64,000 nt of DNA, taken from the NCBI GenBank assembly GCA_022559985.1, contig JAFJTR010000039.1:124001-188000 (forward strand). Direction: 5' to 3'. The position numbers were made by a program, and so were the translations under genes. This document shows positions 10,641 through 20,770 of the stretch, in pieces. The number at the start of each line of letters is the position of its first letter. Within the stretch, counting starts at the first letter, position 1. The stretch is from Parastagonospora avenae f. sp. tritici 18332-5 (taxonomy: Eukaryota; Ascomycota; Dothideomycetes; Pleosporales; Phaeosphaeriaceae). The notes beneath the pieces were generated by a model. That model was given only the letters and a program-made list of their open reading frames with translations, did not search any database and had not been told where the DNA came from.

Positions 10641-10649
10641 GTTCGACTC
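10641..10649 (+). promoter_or_regulatory. Downstream B box of the U6 gene
   Basis: GTTCGACTC, inside the near-palindrome CGAGTTCGACTCG, fits the TFIIIC B-box consensus GTTCGANTC. It lies 59 bp after the U6 terminator. A downstream B box is known for budding yeast SNR6. The flanking bases do not form a tRNA T-arm, which argues against a tRNA remnant. Confidence 0.6.
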
Positions 10650-10737
10650 GTGGTGGTGTCACCTTTTGGCGTTCTTTTTGCCCCGCTGAACTTCGAGACT
10701 GCCACCACTGCGCTAGCGCAAAAGCAAAAGCAAAAGC

Positions 10738-10813
10738 AAAAAAAATGGTAGCTCTCTTTGATTGAGTGTGTGTCATCCTTAGTGCAGGGGCCATGCTAAT
10801 CTTCTCTGTATCG
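10738..10813 (-). pseudogene. U6 snRNA 3' fragment (inverted copy)
   Basis: On the minus strand this reads CGATACAGAGAAGATTAGC and onward through the U6 3' tail to a T8 run, matching the intact gene at 10508-10581 with only small changes (an extra AC in the tail and one missing A). The likeness continues about 30 bp past the T-run into the GCTTTTGC repeats (10718-10740 on the plus strand). Nothing U6-like lies upstream of CGATACAG on this strand, where a GC-rich sequence takes over, so the 5' hairpin and promoter are missing and the copy should be silent. Confidence 0.85.
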
Positions 10814-11672
10814 TCGGCGCCGCTGCGTGGCGCGGCGTGCGGACAGTGGCAGCTGGCTCGCTGACGCTCGCCGGCTGCCACTGGTGGTCTTTCTGGACGG
10901 GTGATATGATCGCACCGCATTGTGAAGGTATCTGCACGATATCAGCTGCTGTCTGAAGCGAAGGAAGGCCGTGGAATTGCAAGCGTGATGAGGGAGCCTG
11001 TATACCTTCGGCACCAACTTTAAAAGATTGATGCGCGCTGCCTACGCCTTCAGCGTTCTCTAAGTTAGCCTTTGAAACGTCGCCGACGTCAGTTTATCAA
11101 GTGTTGATGGCACAGCATTTGATACCGTACGTGATTTTGTACCGATAAAGGCCAGCTAAGGTAGCTTCGCTGCTGAACAGATCAAATCACCGCTTCCAGA
11201 CATATGTACTGTCCGTTCTCCACTACTGGCCTTTGATCTACTTCCATAAGGAATAGGTCGTAGAGCACGCATCGTGCCGAGTTGATTTGTGTATGAGCGA
11301 CATATATGGTGACCTCCGAAAATGCGCTTTGTTACGTCACCATCTCATCACACGCATTGATAACTTCGCGTATAGCTTCAGGAAGCACTTACGCGGTCAG
11401 GTGTTTGAAAAACCAGAGTGTAGATATTGCCTGTGTATACCTACTAGTTCGTGTATGGAAGTAGTTCTTTACTTCACCTGCAAGCAAATTGTAGATGATG
11501 TAAGAACCGTCAAATGTACCTGCACGTGTGATGCTCCCCCAGACATGTCGGCGGTGATCCAAAGACCGTCAGGGTACAATGCAAGTTGCCGAATCAATTG
11601 TTGTCGATCCTCCAGCATGCGTAGGAGGACATCACGACCCCACTACCATGACCACCCATATTCACATGCCGA
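10814..11672. other. Intergenic region between U6 fragment and GTPase pseudogene
   Basis: It holds a GC-rich segment (about 10814-10890) with the inverted pair GTGGCAGC/GCTGCCAC near 10845-10880, and a MITE-like terminus at 11368-11382. No gene is seen. Plus-strand frames extending from 11287 lie antisense to the pseudogene end and have no domain. Confidence 0.4.
11368..11382. mobile_element. MITE-like terminus, copy 4 (single end)
   Basis: GCGTATAGCTTCAGG matches the terminal repeat of the element at 15755-15822, with the same GCG variant seen at that element's other end. No partner end is evident, so this is a remnant or a chance match of 15 bp. Confidence 0.35.
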
Positions 11673-14600
11673 TCACTTGTGTGCTTTGCATCTCTCCAAG
11701 CTCTCAGTGACAATCCCACCCATGATCTTCCTTCCCTCTTCCACGAGCAGATGTAAATCTTTGCGGATTTGCTTTCCTTCCTGGGAATCGTTCTCCTTGT
11801 TAGTTTTCTGTTGGTGGAACATTGTATGTATCTTCCGGAATATCTTCACCACATTGGTGAGAAGATCCTTTCTTATCTCTTCGATGATGGCCGCAGTGTC
11901 ATCCTTCGTGAACTCAGCAATTACCTTGAACAGGCCTGTGTCGCCAGCAATATGTTTCCTTAGATACTCTTGGCTGACTGATGTTTGCGTTTGCTCTGAA
12001 CCAGGTGTCAGTGATGTTTACGAGAAGAAAAACGATCGGTGCATACTTCTGCTCGGTTTCATCTCCAATGCCTTTGCGTATATGTCTAGCATAGCATCGT
12101 AGAAATAGTTGTCTTCGTCAGTTCCAGTTGCCTTCTGTTTAAGTACGCTGTCTATGTCAGAATATGCTGTTAGAGTATGCTCAAAGGGGTGCGTACTTGA
12201 CATCATCATATAGCTTCTTCGAAACTCTTTCGACTTGATATGTAACGTTGTTCTCGTTGTTCTCATGACTTTGAGACTTTTCTTGATGCACACTTCGTAG
12301 GCACCGCCAGCTAGAGCCTGAGAGTCACCTGAGGGAATGTTAGCATGCCTTGAGTGTGTAATATGCGGCGAATGGATTGGGCGGCATTTGCTTGGAAGGT
12401 TGGACATGCTTCGTCTAGAACTGTTCGAAAGGCACGTTCAATGTTGTTTAGTACCGGAGACAGCAGTTCGTCATTCCAATTCCATTCGATCTTTGTGCCC
12501 CCTTTCTTCTTCTGGGTGTATCGGCCTGATGCACGTCAATGATTGTACCAGCAAGCGAGTGTTGGCACAGATCTCTTACCGTTCTTGGTCACCAAAGCTT
12601 TATGCGTGGCAGCAGCCTGATGTGTGTCAGTCATTGTCATTCTTCCTTCAGAAGACTGGCCTTATCAATGTTGAACTCTTTCCCCAGTTTGCGACATTGC
12701 CGATTGCATGGCTATCAAATTTGTCTTGGAGTTCTTGGCTTGATAGCACATATACGAGCTCTTTTGCAAAGGTTTCACCACGCCAGGCTGCCAATGCATT
12801 GATCTGATTCTCAAGATCCTATAATGATTAGCTTACAGGCGCGGGATGTACTAGTGACATACCTTGATAGCACGATCGACGATTTTGATGACGTGGTCGA
12901 CTCTCGCAACTGTGCTCTTGCTACATGACATCTGAACCAGATCCAGTAATGCATGTATAGTGCATGCCACGAAGTCTTCGAGTACGGCGATCTTACCCTG
13001 TGAAGGTATACCGTAAATGAACCGACAAAGTTCCAAGATCTGCGCAGCAGCCAAAGACATGGTGGGAGCATTATTAGGGCTGTTCCGGCTGTACCCACGT
13101 AAGTGACGCATGAACATCCTGTTGGAGACACAAAAGATAATGGCTCCGCCATCGTCACCTGTGTATTCACGATACTTCATGTCCAGTGCATGAGCAAGCT
13201 GCCTATTACGACAGGCAATTCGAATCTCTCGACATTGTTTTTCGAGAGGCGGACGGAGCGATGGTATGATTTCTTTTCGTGCTTTCAATTTTGCGTTCGC
13301 TTCTTTCAACTCTTCGGGCGAGCGATTGGCGGTGTCGGGCTCAGCTTCGTCTTCACCGTATATGCTCCCCACGCTTTGCGCGCTTGATGTCGGCCTTGTT
13401 GCGCTTCATCTGTTCCGTGATCTCGATGAGGTCGGTATTTAAAGCTTCGAGTTGCTCTTCGATTGGTGCTAGCATCTCTTGAGCTTCTGTGTCAAGCTCC
13501 AAGCTTGATCCTCCGTCGTCGTTCATCACATCCGATCTCGTGATGACTATTATGACGCTTCCATGATATCTTCTCCTATGGGCATCCAGGTAGTGCTACC
13601 GATAACTGGCATCGCTGAGGATTCTTTTCATATCGCCAACAACTATCGTGCATTCGCACTTTTGCAAGTACTCATTCGCAGTCGCAACACGGTAGACATT
13701 TATGTCATTCGAGCCGGGGACATCGGCGATGCAGTTGGCTTGCTCCAGAATGGCGTTGGTAAGGTAGTATAGGATGATATCCACAAACAGCCAGGGACTG
13801 ATAGAGAAGTGTTTTCCTTTGAAGTTGGCATTTTGAGCGTTGCCCCGGAATGGACGAAGTTGCTCTCGCATTTCTGTGTGCTTGATCGCTCCAAGTCCTA
13901 CGAAAGTCTCGCCACTCTTGACAAACTTCCCATGAATTTCGCGAGTCCATGCAATGAATTCCTTGAAAACTTTGTCATCTTTGGTAGCCCTTCCTGATGC
14001 AAGAAAAATCTCCAGGGAGCCATCCACCTGATCAGCGAACAAAGCAGTCAGGCATTCGTATGCTGCGTCTTTACGTGCTATGTCTGCGTCGTCGGTCTCG
14101 TCCTCTTCTTTGTTCTCAAGTGCGTGCCAGTGAGTGAACCATTTCTGGACAAGATCCTCACAGTATTCTAAGCAGAAGAACTGGACTTGCGCGGTGTTTG
14201 GAGATCCAGACTTTTTCAGCTTCTTTCTAAACTCCGTAACCACGTTGGTAACGGCGCCACCGCCGTCGCCCTGTTTCATTGTCAATTCATACGAGGTGAA
14301 GATGGCTGATCTGCGTTGTATCATAGCTCTGGAGTGAGATTGTCTACTCCCAGTATCGAGTTTAGAGTTGCAGACTTTCCAGAACCCGTATCACCAGTAA
14401 TGGCAATGCGGACTGCTGGTTCATCTGGAGATTTCGTGGTCCTCTCTATTTCGTGGCGCAAGACATCGACTCCCTTGTCATGGTACTCGCCATCTTCTGC
14501 GATCTTGAGAAACCGCACCATGATCTGGAGCACACGGTTGGCCATATCTACCGTCAATCTAAATCCGCCATGAAAGATCGGCAAATTAGGTCGCTGCTGT

Positions 14601-15015
14601 TTTGATGGATCATAAGGCAGGACCGCGTCTGCATCATCCTCATCGCTGTCTTCATCACTGTCGTCGTCGCTGTCAGAAGCTGATGGCAATTAGTAAATTT
14701 ACAGAGTTTGTGATTGGAGCATATACCTTTTCTTTTGCTGGGGACGAGAGGAAGACCGCTGACGAGAGCATCTGAGCCCGAATCCAAATTATTGAGCTGG
14801 AGCGATGCTTGCACTGCAGCTTCGCTTAGTTCCTGAATCAAAGCCGGAACATCTACTGGCGCAAGCTCTGTTGGCGCAATCGAGGCGGACCTGAACTCAA
14901 CCAAAGCTACTAGATCTGGCGCAGATGGTGATCGATAAGGAGGAGGCGGTGATGTCTCAGGCACAAAGAGAGGAGATTCCGAGGCAGATGGACTCTTGTG
15001 CCGGGTTCTGGCCAT
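11673..15015 (-). pseudogene. Decayed dynamin-like GTPase, SLIP-GC (nuclear GTPase) type
   Basis: Starting at the ATG at 15015 (MARTRHKSPSASESP), a Ser/Pro-rich N-terminus leads through an intron (14680-14726) into an acidic stretch and a P-loop GDTGSGKSATLNSILG. A DVPGSND switch motif and a VITRSD G4-like motif follow, then helical regions and a C-terminal end (EYLRKHIAGDTGLF to SLERCKAHK) that stops at 11673. The order fits fungal SLIP-GC-like GTPases. The reading frame is broken: the intron at 14271-14326 has CT in place of GT at its donor; an in-frame TAG sits at 13596-13598 although the frame continues to VITRSD; a +1 shift occurs at a GGGG run (plus 13367-13370); and further breaks lie near 12650-12700. 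Two later introns look intact (about 12828-12874 and 12539-12592). Start to stop, the copy is almost full length but cannot encode the full protein. Confidence 0.8.
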
Positions 15016-15752
15016 GCTGAGTGTAGCCCAAGACAAGGCGAGCCAATCTTGCACCTCAAGCTATGAGTAGAGAGATCGAAGTACGAGGTACAGAATATAG
15101 AGTGGTGTAGAAGAGAATAATTAAACCCTCGGAGCGTAGGAGATATTAATGTGTACTTAGCTCGGTAGCTCGAGAAGATGGCGAGAAGGTAAAGGCTGAT
15201 ACTGACGCTCGTCATTACTATGCAGCAGAGCTAGGTAAAAGTACCACGCTCATCTGGACCCGTATTGCACACCTCCCATTCATGGTGAGAGGCTGCCGAG
15301 CTTGCGATGGAAGGCGTGACTAAGCAAGTGAGGCGATCAGGCACTAATTCGTTCGCATTGTCAGTCATATTTGGCTAGTCATCTTTGCGAGTACCCTGGA
15401 AGTATGCTATCGTGCCGTCGCGTTCACTGCGATATGTACCTGTACCATATAGCCGGATGCGTTTCAAATGCGCGCAAGCTTCCCGCGTTTGCCGAATCTC
15501 ACCTTCTAGCGGTGTCAAACAGGAAGCAAAGTCGAGGTCACGGTGACTTTACCGGACCCTGAGAGCGTCTGACAGAAGAAGCAAGACGCTAATCGCTGCG
15601 GCGACCTGGGAAAAGAACCAACAGCCTTAGTATGCGACAGCCGAATTACGAAATGGTACTGTTGCTCGACGAATACGACTGAGATGCGCTGAAGAGGGAC
15701 TGCAGGTTATCGGGTGCGAAGGAAAGCAGACAGGGTCTTGCGGATGAACACA
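15016..15752. other. Intergenic region
   Basis: About 740 bp upstream of the GTPase pseudogene start. Nothing beyond short frames is visible. Confidence 0.4.
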
Positions 15753-15824
15753 TAGGCTGAAGCTATACGCGGTGACGATAGGTTTGCAATGCCCGGGCAA
15801 AACGCTGTGTATAGCTTCAGGCTA
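15753..15824. mobile_element. MITE-like element, copy 2 (complete, TA-flanked)
   Basis: A 68-bp element at 15755-15822 is bounded by TA on both sides. Its left end is GGCTGAAGCTATACGC and its right end, read in reverse, is GCCTGAAGCTATACAC: 14 of 16 positions agree. TA duplication with short inverted ends fits a non-autonomous Tc1/mariner-type element. It has no coding capacity. Confidence 0.65.
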
Positions 15825-15905
15825 CTAGATCGGCTACGCGACCGTACCTACTCGTTCGCTGCTATTATGGTTGATAAGATCACGCCGTGGCACACTTACC
15901 TGACC

Positions 15906-16893
15906 CTAGAACACCATTGCACCTCCATCAACAATGATGTCCGTCCCATTGATATACCTCCCAGCATTGCTCACCAGTGTGATCAACGGCCCCGTCAACT
16001 CCCACGGATGTCCCATGCGGCCCATCGGGTTCCGTCCATTCCACGTATCGCGCGCCTTCTTCAGCCCTTCGCCTTCGTTCAAGATCGTATCCATATATCC
16101 CGGGCTCAGACAGTTTACGCGAATGCCGTAGCTACTCCATTCTGCGGCTAGACTCTTTGCAAGCGACAACAGCGCCGTCTTGGAGGAATTGTACGCGCAC
16201 TGTGGCTGGGGGTAGTTTGTGTGGTGGGCAGATATCGAGGCTGTGAACACGACACTACCACCCGTGCCTTGGGTGCGCAATTGGCGTGCGACAGCCTGAG
16301 CACATAGAAACGACCCAGTGAGGTTTATGTCGTGAGTGCGGCGCCATTCGTCCGCGGGCATTTCCATGGCGTGTGTACAACCGACTACGCCGGCAAAACA
16401 GCACAGCATGTCAATACTTCCGAGGACCTTGACGCTGCTTTCGATTGCGGACGCGATTTGTTTTTCGTCACGCACGTCGACAGCTTCGGTGATGATGCGG
16501 CGGTCAGGGAATTGGGAGTGTAAAAGCTTGACACTCTCAAAAGCTTGGTCTGGGTTCATGTCCCACAAAGCGAGACCTGAGGCACCGTGTTCAAGGAGTG
16601 CCTTTGCAGCTTCAAGAGCGAGAGTACCTGCTCCACCAGTAACTGTAGATTTGTGTCAGTAATTAGCTTGAAGGACGTTGTTGATGTAGAAGGGCGAGAT
16701 TTGTACCCTGCAATGGCGCTCACGTACTGATCGCATTGCCCTTGACCTGGAATCTATATGCTACTCGCTGAGCCGCAGTCAGGCTGTCTGGCGGAGGTCG
16801 AGGTGCAGTTAATGGATTCTCTGCCGCCGACAAAGTCATTTCTGGAAGCTGTCTGTTGACGAGCGACGAGCGGTCCTCTGCATTTTCCGGCAT
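15906..16893 (-). CDS. Short-chain dehydrogenase/reductase (SDR), polyol or sugar-alcohol type
   Basis: Two exons, 16728-16893 and 15906-16642, joined over an 85-bp intron (GTACGT...CTACAG), give 300 aa. After about 55 residues of N-terminal extension comes the Rossmann nucleotide-binding motif ITGGAGTLALE, the LALWDM strand ending in the Asp expected to choose NAD(H), the central CFAGV motif, the catalytic Ser in FTASISAHH, the YNSSK catalytic Tyr/Lys pair and the LSPGYMDT and DGGAMVF segments typical of classical SDRs. The match resembles the fungal mannitol/arabinitol dehydrogenase and sorbose reductase group, but the substrate cannot be fixed from sequence. The N-terminal extension is not needed for the fold and may be regulatory or a targeting sequence. 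Confidence 0.85.
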
Positions 16894-18157
16894 GATGTAT
16901 ATTCTGGTACGGTCACAATGGCTGTGGGGGTATCAGAGAATGGAAAGCGAGATCAAATATGTATGTGTATCTCTGCTCACATCGGGCGAGAGACGTCCGT
17001 AGACTACCTAGGTAGAGCTAGGATATAGTTTTGGAGCTCCGGTATGACGTCGGACCAGCTGCCGTGCCCCACTTCATTCACCCCACGTTTCAACGAGGAA
17101 GGTTTGCCGCTTCGAGGTTGGAGAACCTTGCCAGGTTGTAAGATAGGTAAACAACTTTCTGATGTGAGCGGGTATCATTTGAGGCTTTAGAGTCGTTCAA
17201 AAAAAAAAGTTGCATTCCTTGAACGTTTATCTCTTCGTATGCATGCCGCACCATGGGCCATCATGATTGGTGTCTGCCCTGTCAAAGAGACGTAGATATA
17301 CGATAGCAGCAATAAATAAGGCCTTAATCGTATTCCTACGTACTTGGTCGCATCGAGACCCAGCATTTTGGCTTGTAGAAGCTCGGGAAGTCGAACAGCA
17401 CTAAGGCTAAAACAAGCTAGAGCAACATTTTGACTTCGTGACTTTCGATGGCTGATGTTCCCAGCCTCCTCTCCACAACATCCATCTAGTCTATCATATA
17501 CCGCTTCTTCCAACCACACAAATCATGGTCTCGGATGCAGTTGCAGCTTCTGCATCTCGCGACCTCGAAATGTACGCAGCACCGTAGCTTCCACATGCAC
17601 TGCGAGACGAGATCATGGTCATTCCTTCGTAGCCGACGACAACATGCAGTAGGAAGTAATGGTAATCTCCAGCCGTCCCGAAGCTACGTTTTTTGCATGG
17701 AAGGAATTCGATGATGAACTGAGGCGAAGAAACCCGCCGGGCCTTGCTAATCACGCCTAAACGGCTAAATGAACCCGACCAACTTTGCGGATGGCAAACT
17801 TCACGCAGCACGTACTGCAAACTAGCCACAACTCCATGAAGGATTGCCAAGGAAGGTTGTCGTAGACGAGAAGATACAGATCAACATGTGTCTTGCTGTA
17901 GACGTTATTCGTAAAATCTGCGACTGCCGAAACAGCTCACTGCGCACAGCTCTTCGCGACCACGGATCCTAGCGCAACGTTCATGCGGAGTATTCTGCCT
18001 GTTCCCCTGCCTAGAATGAGATCTACTCTTCATATCCGGGGAACTAGAAGGCTTGTTTGGAATAGCCTACCATGGAGATTCGCTACATGAGGTTAGTCAC
18101 GCGGCTGTTCAATTTCGGTGCACGACGCCATCCGGGTTGCCGGTGACAAGACCCAAG
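16894..18157. other. Intergenic region, about 1.3 kb
   Basis: It lies between the divergent SDR and carboxylesterase genes and should hold both promoters. Short frames near 17187-17850 on the minus strand show no domain. No RNA gene or repeat was identified. Confidence 0.4.
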
Positions 18158-18163
18158 TATAAA
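18158..18163 (+). promoter_or_regulatory. TATA box of the carboxylesterase gene
   Basis: TATAAA lies 70 bp before the ATG at 18233 and 10 bp before another ATG at 18173. Its position favours transcription starting downstream of 18173, which supports 18233 as the translation start. Confidence 0.5.
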
Positions 18164-18232
18164 GGCACCGTCATGAAGAATAAGGTCCCCACAGCTGCAG
18201 ATCTTGTACCTTCTCCAGGTCGTTTCCCCACG

Positions 18233-20308
18233 ATGACGGTCCTTGCCACCTTGGTTGCCGTGACGGCTAGCTTCGTTGCACTGTCAACATCCTCCCCAGT
18301 TGAGGCACGAGCGCCAATGACAGTGTCCAATGCGAAGTCGTCTTTGACATTGATTTACCAAAACAACCTGAACGTTACTGATGACAAGAACCACATTGGT
18401 GCCATCATCCTCGATCCTGTTCCACAGGCCAGCGCTGCCGCTGCGTGCGCCACAGTCAATGAAAAGCTTCTCTCGAAAGCCGTACTTCAACAACACCAGG
18501 ACGACTTCAACGATGCTCTATCTTACCAGGATTATGCCAAGTATGACGACTCTGAGGCGGGATACTATATCGACGGTGGAGTGGTGTCCGTGGGAAATCG
18601 TGTCACCTACTCTTCGACCTCTGGTAGCCACAAGAACCTTCCAGTTCTATGCACCCAGTCCGCCAACAACGGCTCATCGCAGGCTGGCCCAGCAAATGGC
18701 AGCCAGATCACTGTCGCAGCAGCCGACAACTCTTTCGTCGGATACCGTAACCAAAAGTCGTTTCGCTTCCTAGGTATCCCGTACGCCGATACTCCAAAGC
18801 GTTTCGAATACACCTCAGCATACTCGAAGAAGGGCCAAACTCTTCAAGCAACTGCATATGGCTCCGATTGTGCGCAGGGTGGCTCCGGAAGTGAAGACTG
18901 TCTGTTCATGAACATCCAGACTCCATACATCCCCAAAGCAGGATCCAAGAAGGAACTCCGACCAGTACTCTTTTGGATTCACGGGGGTGGATTTACTGGA
19001 GGAACAGGCAAGGACCCGCTGTTCGATGGTGGCAATCTTGCCAGTAAGGAAGATTTGGTGGTTGTGACTATCAACTACCGCCTTTCCACTCTCGGATTTC
19101 TTGCAATCCCTGGCACAGATATCAAAGGCAACTTTGGAATTGCCGACCAAGTTCTCGCCCTTGATTGGGTCATTGCCAACATTGCTTCATTTGGTGGTGA
19201 CCCCAAGAGAATCACTATCGCTGGTGGCTCAGCTGGCGCTGGATCCGTCCGCGTGCATCTCGGCTCGCCACAAGCCATTGGAAAATTTCAGGGAGCGATT
19301 GCCATGTCTAACTTGGGAGGAGGCGTCACTCTTGGGTTAGATGGCGACTATGGAACGACGTACTCAACATACTACACCATTGACCAGTCGTACAAGGTTG
19401 CAGGCCAGCAGATTTTCGCATCTGCCGGTTGCAACAGCACCGACCTGACCACCCAGATCGACTGCCTCAAGCAGGTCCCGGCTTCGCAAATCGTTGGCTA
19501 TAACACTGTGGCTCGCTACGTAGTCCAGGACGGCAAGTACGTCAACACGCCACAGCTCATCGTCACGGCGCGCAATGCCAGCACTGCACACGTTCCAGTA
19601 ATCTTTGGAGTTACTCGCGATGACGGATCTTCATTCTCTACATATCCGAAGGCACCCATATCCAACCACTCTCAAGGTCTACAAGAAGCGCTCGGCATCA
19701 ACGCTACCTCGGCACAACGTGTCATTGACTCTGGGCTGTTTCCTCTCATCAGCACCGGCAACCTCACTCTCGATTCATTCAATGTTTCAGCACGAATCGC
19801 AACCGACAAGACGTTCCGCTGCATCGACCAAGCCACCGTAGTAGCAGGTACAACCTCGAAAGCCTTCCAGAAGGCATATTTCTACCAATTTGAGCGCACG
19901 ATCGATGGCTACGATCCCAACAACCTCGGGCAGCCCAAGAACGACAACCCTGAGAATCCGTATTTCCGCTTCCACGGCGCGGAGACTCCCTGGATCATGG
20001 GCACCTTGCGCCGCATCCGCGAACCCCAAGATCTTTGGTCCGTACAGTTGACGACTAGCTACTTTGCCTCCTTCGTTAGAAACTACGATCCGAACCCGAA
20101 CCTGCGATACCTTAACCAGAGAGGCTACGATAAGGTACTTGAGGGTGTGACCAAGTACGGGCAATGGGAGCAGGTGAATGGTGGTAAGAAGACTGGCGAC
20201 GAGCTACGATTGCTCGACTGGCCTAGTACGAGCGCAGGCTTCACGGATGTGGATCAGTGCGCGTGGCTTGGATATCCGCTCGACTACTATCTCAAGGGCG
20301 GGATCTAG
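18233..20308 (+). CDS. Secreted type-B carboxylesterase
   Basis: From the ATG at 18233 the protein is 691 aa and opens with a signal peptide (MTVLATLVAVTASFVALSTS, cleaved near SSPVEA). In-frame ATGs further up (18173, 18053) would bury that peptide. Residues about 25-155 are an extra N-terminal domain found in some fungal esterases; the alpha/beta-hydrolase domain follows. The oxyanion loop HGGGFTGG starts at His250; the nucleophile is Ser333 in GGSAG, where most of the family has GESAG; the acid is probably Asp464 in RDDGSSF (commonly Glu); the base is His581 in FRFHGAETP. The paired Cys segments SDCAQGGSGSEDCLFMN match the family signature. It should cleave extracellular carboxylic esters; the substrate is unknown. 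A secreted hydrolase lies just downstream. Confidence 0.9.
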   Translation: MTVLATLVAVTASFVALSTSSPVEARAPMTVSNAKSSLTLIYQNNLNVTDDKNHIGAIILDPVPQASAAAACATVNEKLLSKAVLQQHQDDFNDALSYQDYAKYDDSEAGYYIDGGVVSVGNRVTYSSTSGSHKNLPVLCTQSANNGSSQAGPANGSQITVAAADNSFVGYRNQKSFRFLGIPYADTPKRFEYTSAYSKKGQTLQATAYGSDCAQGGSGSEDCLFMNIQTPYIPKAGSKKELRPVLFWIHGGGFTGGTGKDPLFDGGNLASKEDLVVVTINYRLSTLGFLAIPGTDIKGNFGIADQVLALDWVIANIASFGGDPKRITIAGGSAGAGSVRVHLGSPQAIGKFQGAIAMSNLGGGVTLGLDGDYGTTYSTYYTIDQSYKVAGQQIFASAGCNSTDLTTQIDCLKQVPASQIVGYNTVARYVVQDGKYVNTPQLIVTARNASTAHVPVIFGVTRDDGSSFSTYPKAPISNHSQGLQEALGINATSAQRVIDSGLFPLISTGNLTLDSFNVSARIATDKTFRCIDQATVVAGTTSKAFQKAYFYQFERTIDGYDPNNLGQPKNDNPENPYFRFHGAETPWIMGTLRRIREPQDLWSVQLTTSYFASFVRNYDPNPNLRYLNQRGYDKVLEGVTKYGQWEQVNGGKKTGDELRLLDWPSTSAGFTDVDQCAWLGYPLDYYLKGGI

Positions 20309-20680
20309 AAGCCAATAGGTAGTTCTAGATGCACACATATATGCTAGTAAACATAATGTCATCACAATAATGTTGTACATCGGCATCCTTTTGGTGAAAA
20401 GCTTGCGCTGGGACCCAGACAGCCGTTCGACCAGGCAGCGCACGGAAAGGCAGGCATGAATTTTACCGGCGCCTGGTGCTTCTGGAAATGACAGTGCTAA
20501 GGCATATCTTGTAAAGCTGCGAACATAGTACATCATCACACCGCAGATGTATAGACTCAAGACCAGTCACTGGATTTTCGTGTTCATCTGATTACACAAG
20601 GACGCTAAGGAGATAGTAGACCAATATAGATTGGCGGGCGTAATTGTACAGCAGCATGCACCAGGTACGCGAGGCAAGGG
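20309..20680. other. Intergenic region between the two secreted hydrolases
   Basis: About 370 bp, both neighbours on the plus strand. It holds the esterase 3' region and the next promoter. Nothing else is seen. Confidence 0.4.
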
Positions 20681-20686
20681 TATATA
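20681..20686 (+). promoter_or_regulatory. TATA box of the alpha/beta hydrolase gene
   Basis: TATATA lies 90 bp before the ATG at 20771, a usual distance for a TATA-driven fungal gene with a short leader. Strong TATA boxes suggest inducible rather than constant expression. Confidence 0.5.
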
Positions 20687-20770
20687 GGCAATTGATCCGC
20701 AACCCGGGATGTCGAGCATTGTTCATTCCTCATCATCGCTTGTACCAGTACCAATACTCAACGCCCTAGG

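Noticed and set aside
10631..10660. Possible tRNA T-arm around GAGTTCGACTCG
   Set aside because: Flanking bases do not pair as a T-stem and no D-arm or anticodon arm precedes it; a U6 B box fits better.
11287..12102. 271-codon plus-strand frame
   Set aside because: Antisense to the C-terminal part of the decayed GTPase, which explains its length.
18053..18232. Longer N-terminus for the carboxylesterase
   Set aside because: It would place the signal peptide 60 residues inside the protein, and a TATA box lies within the extension.
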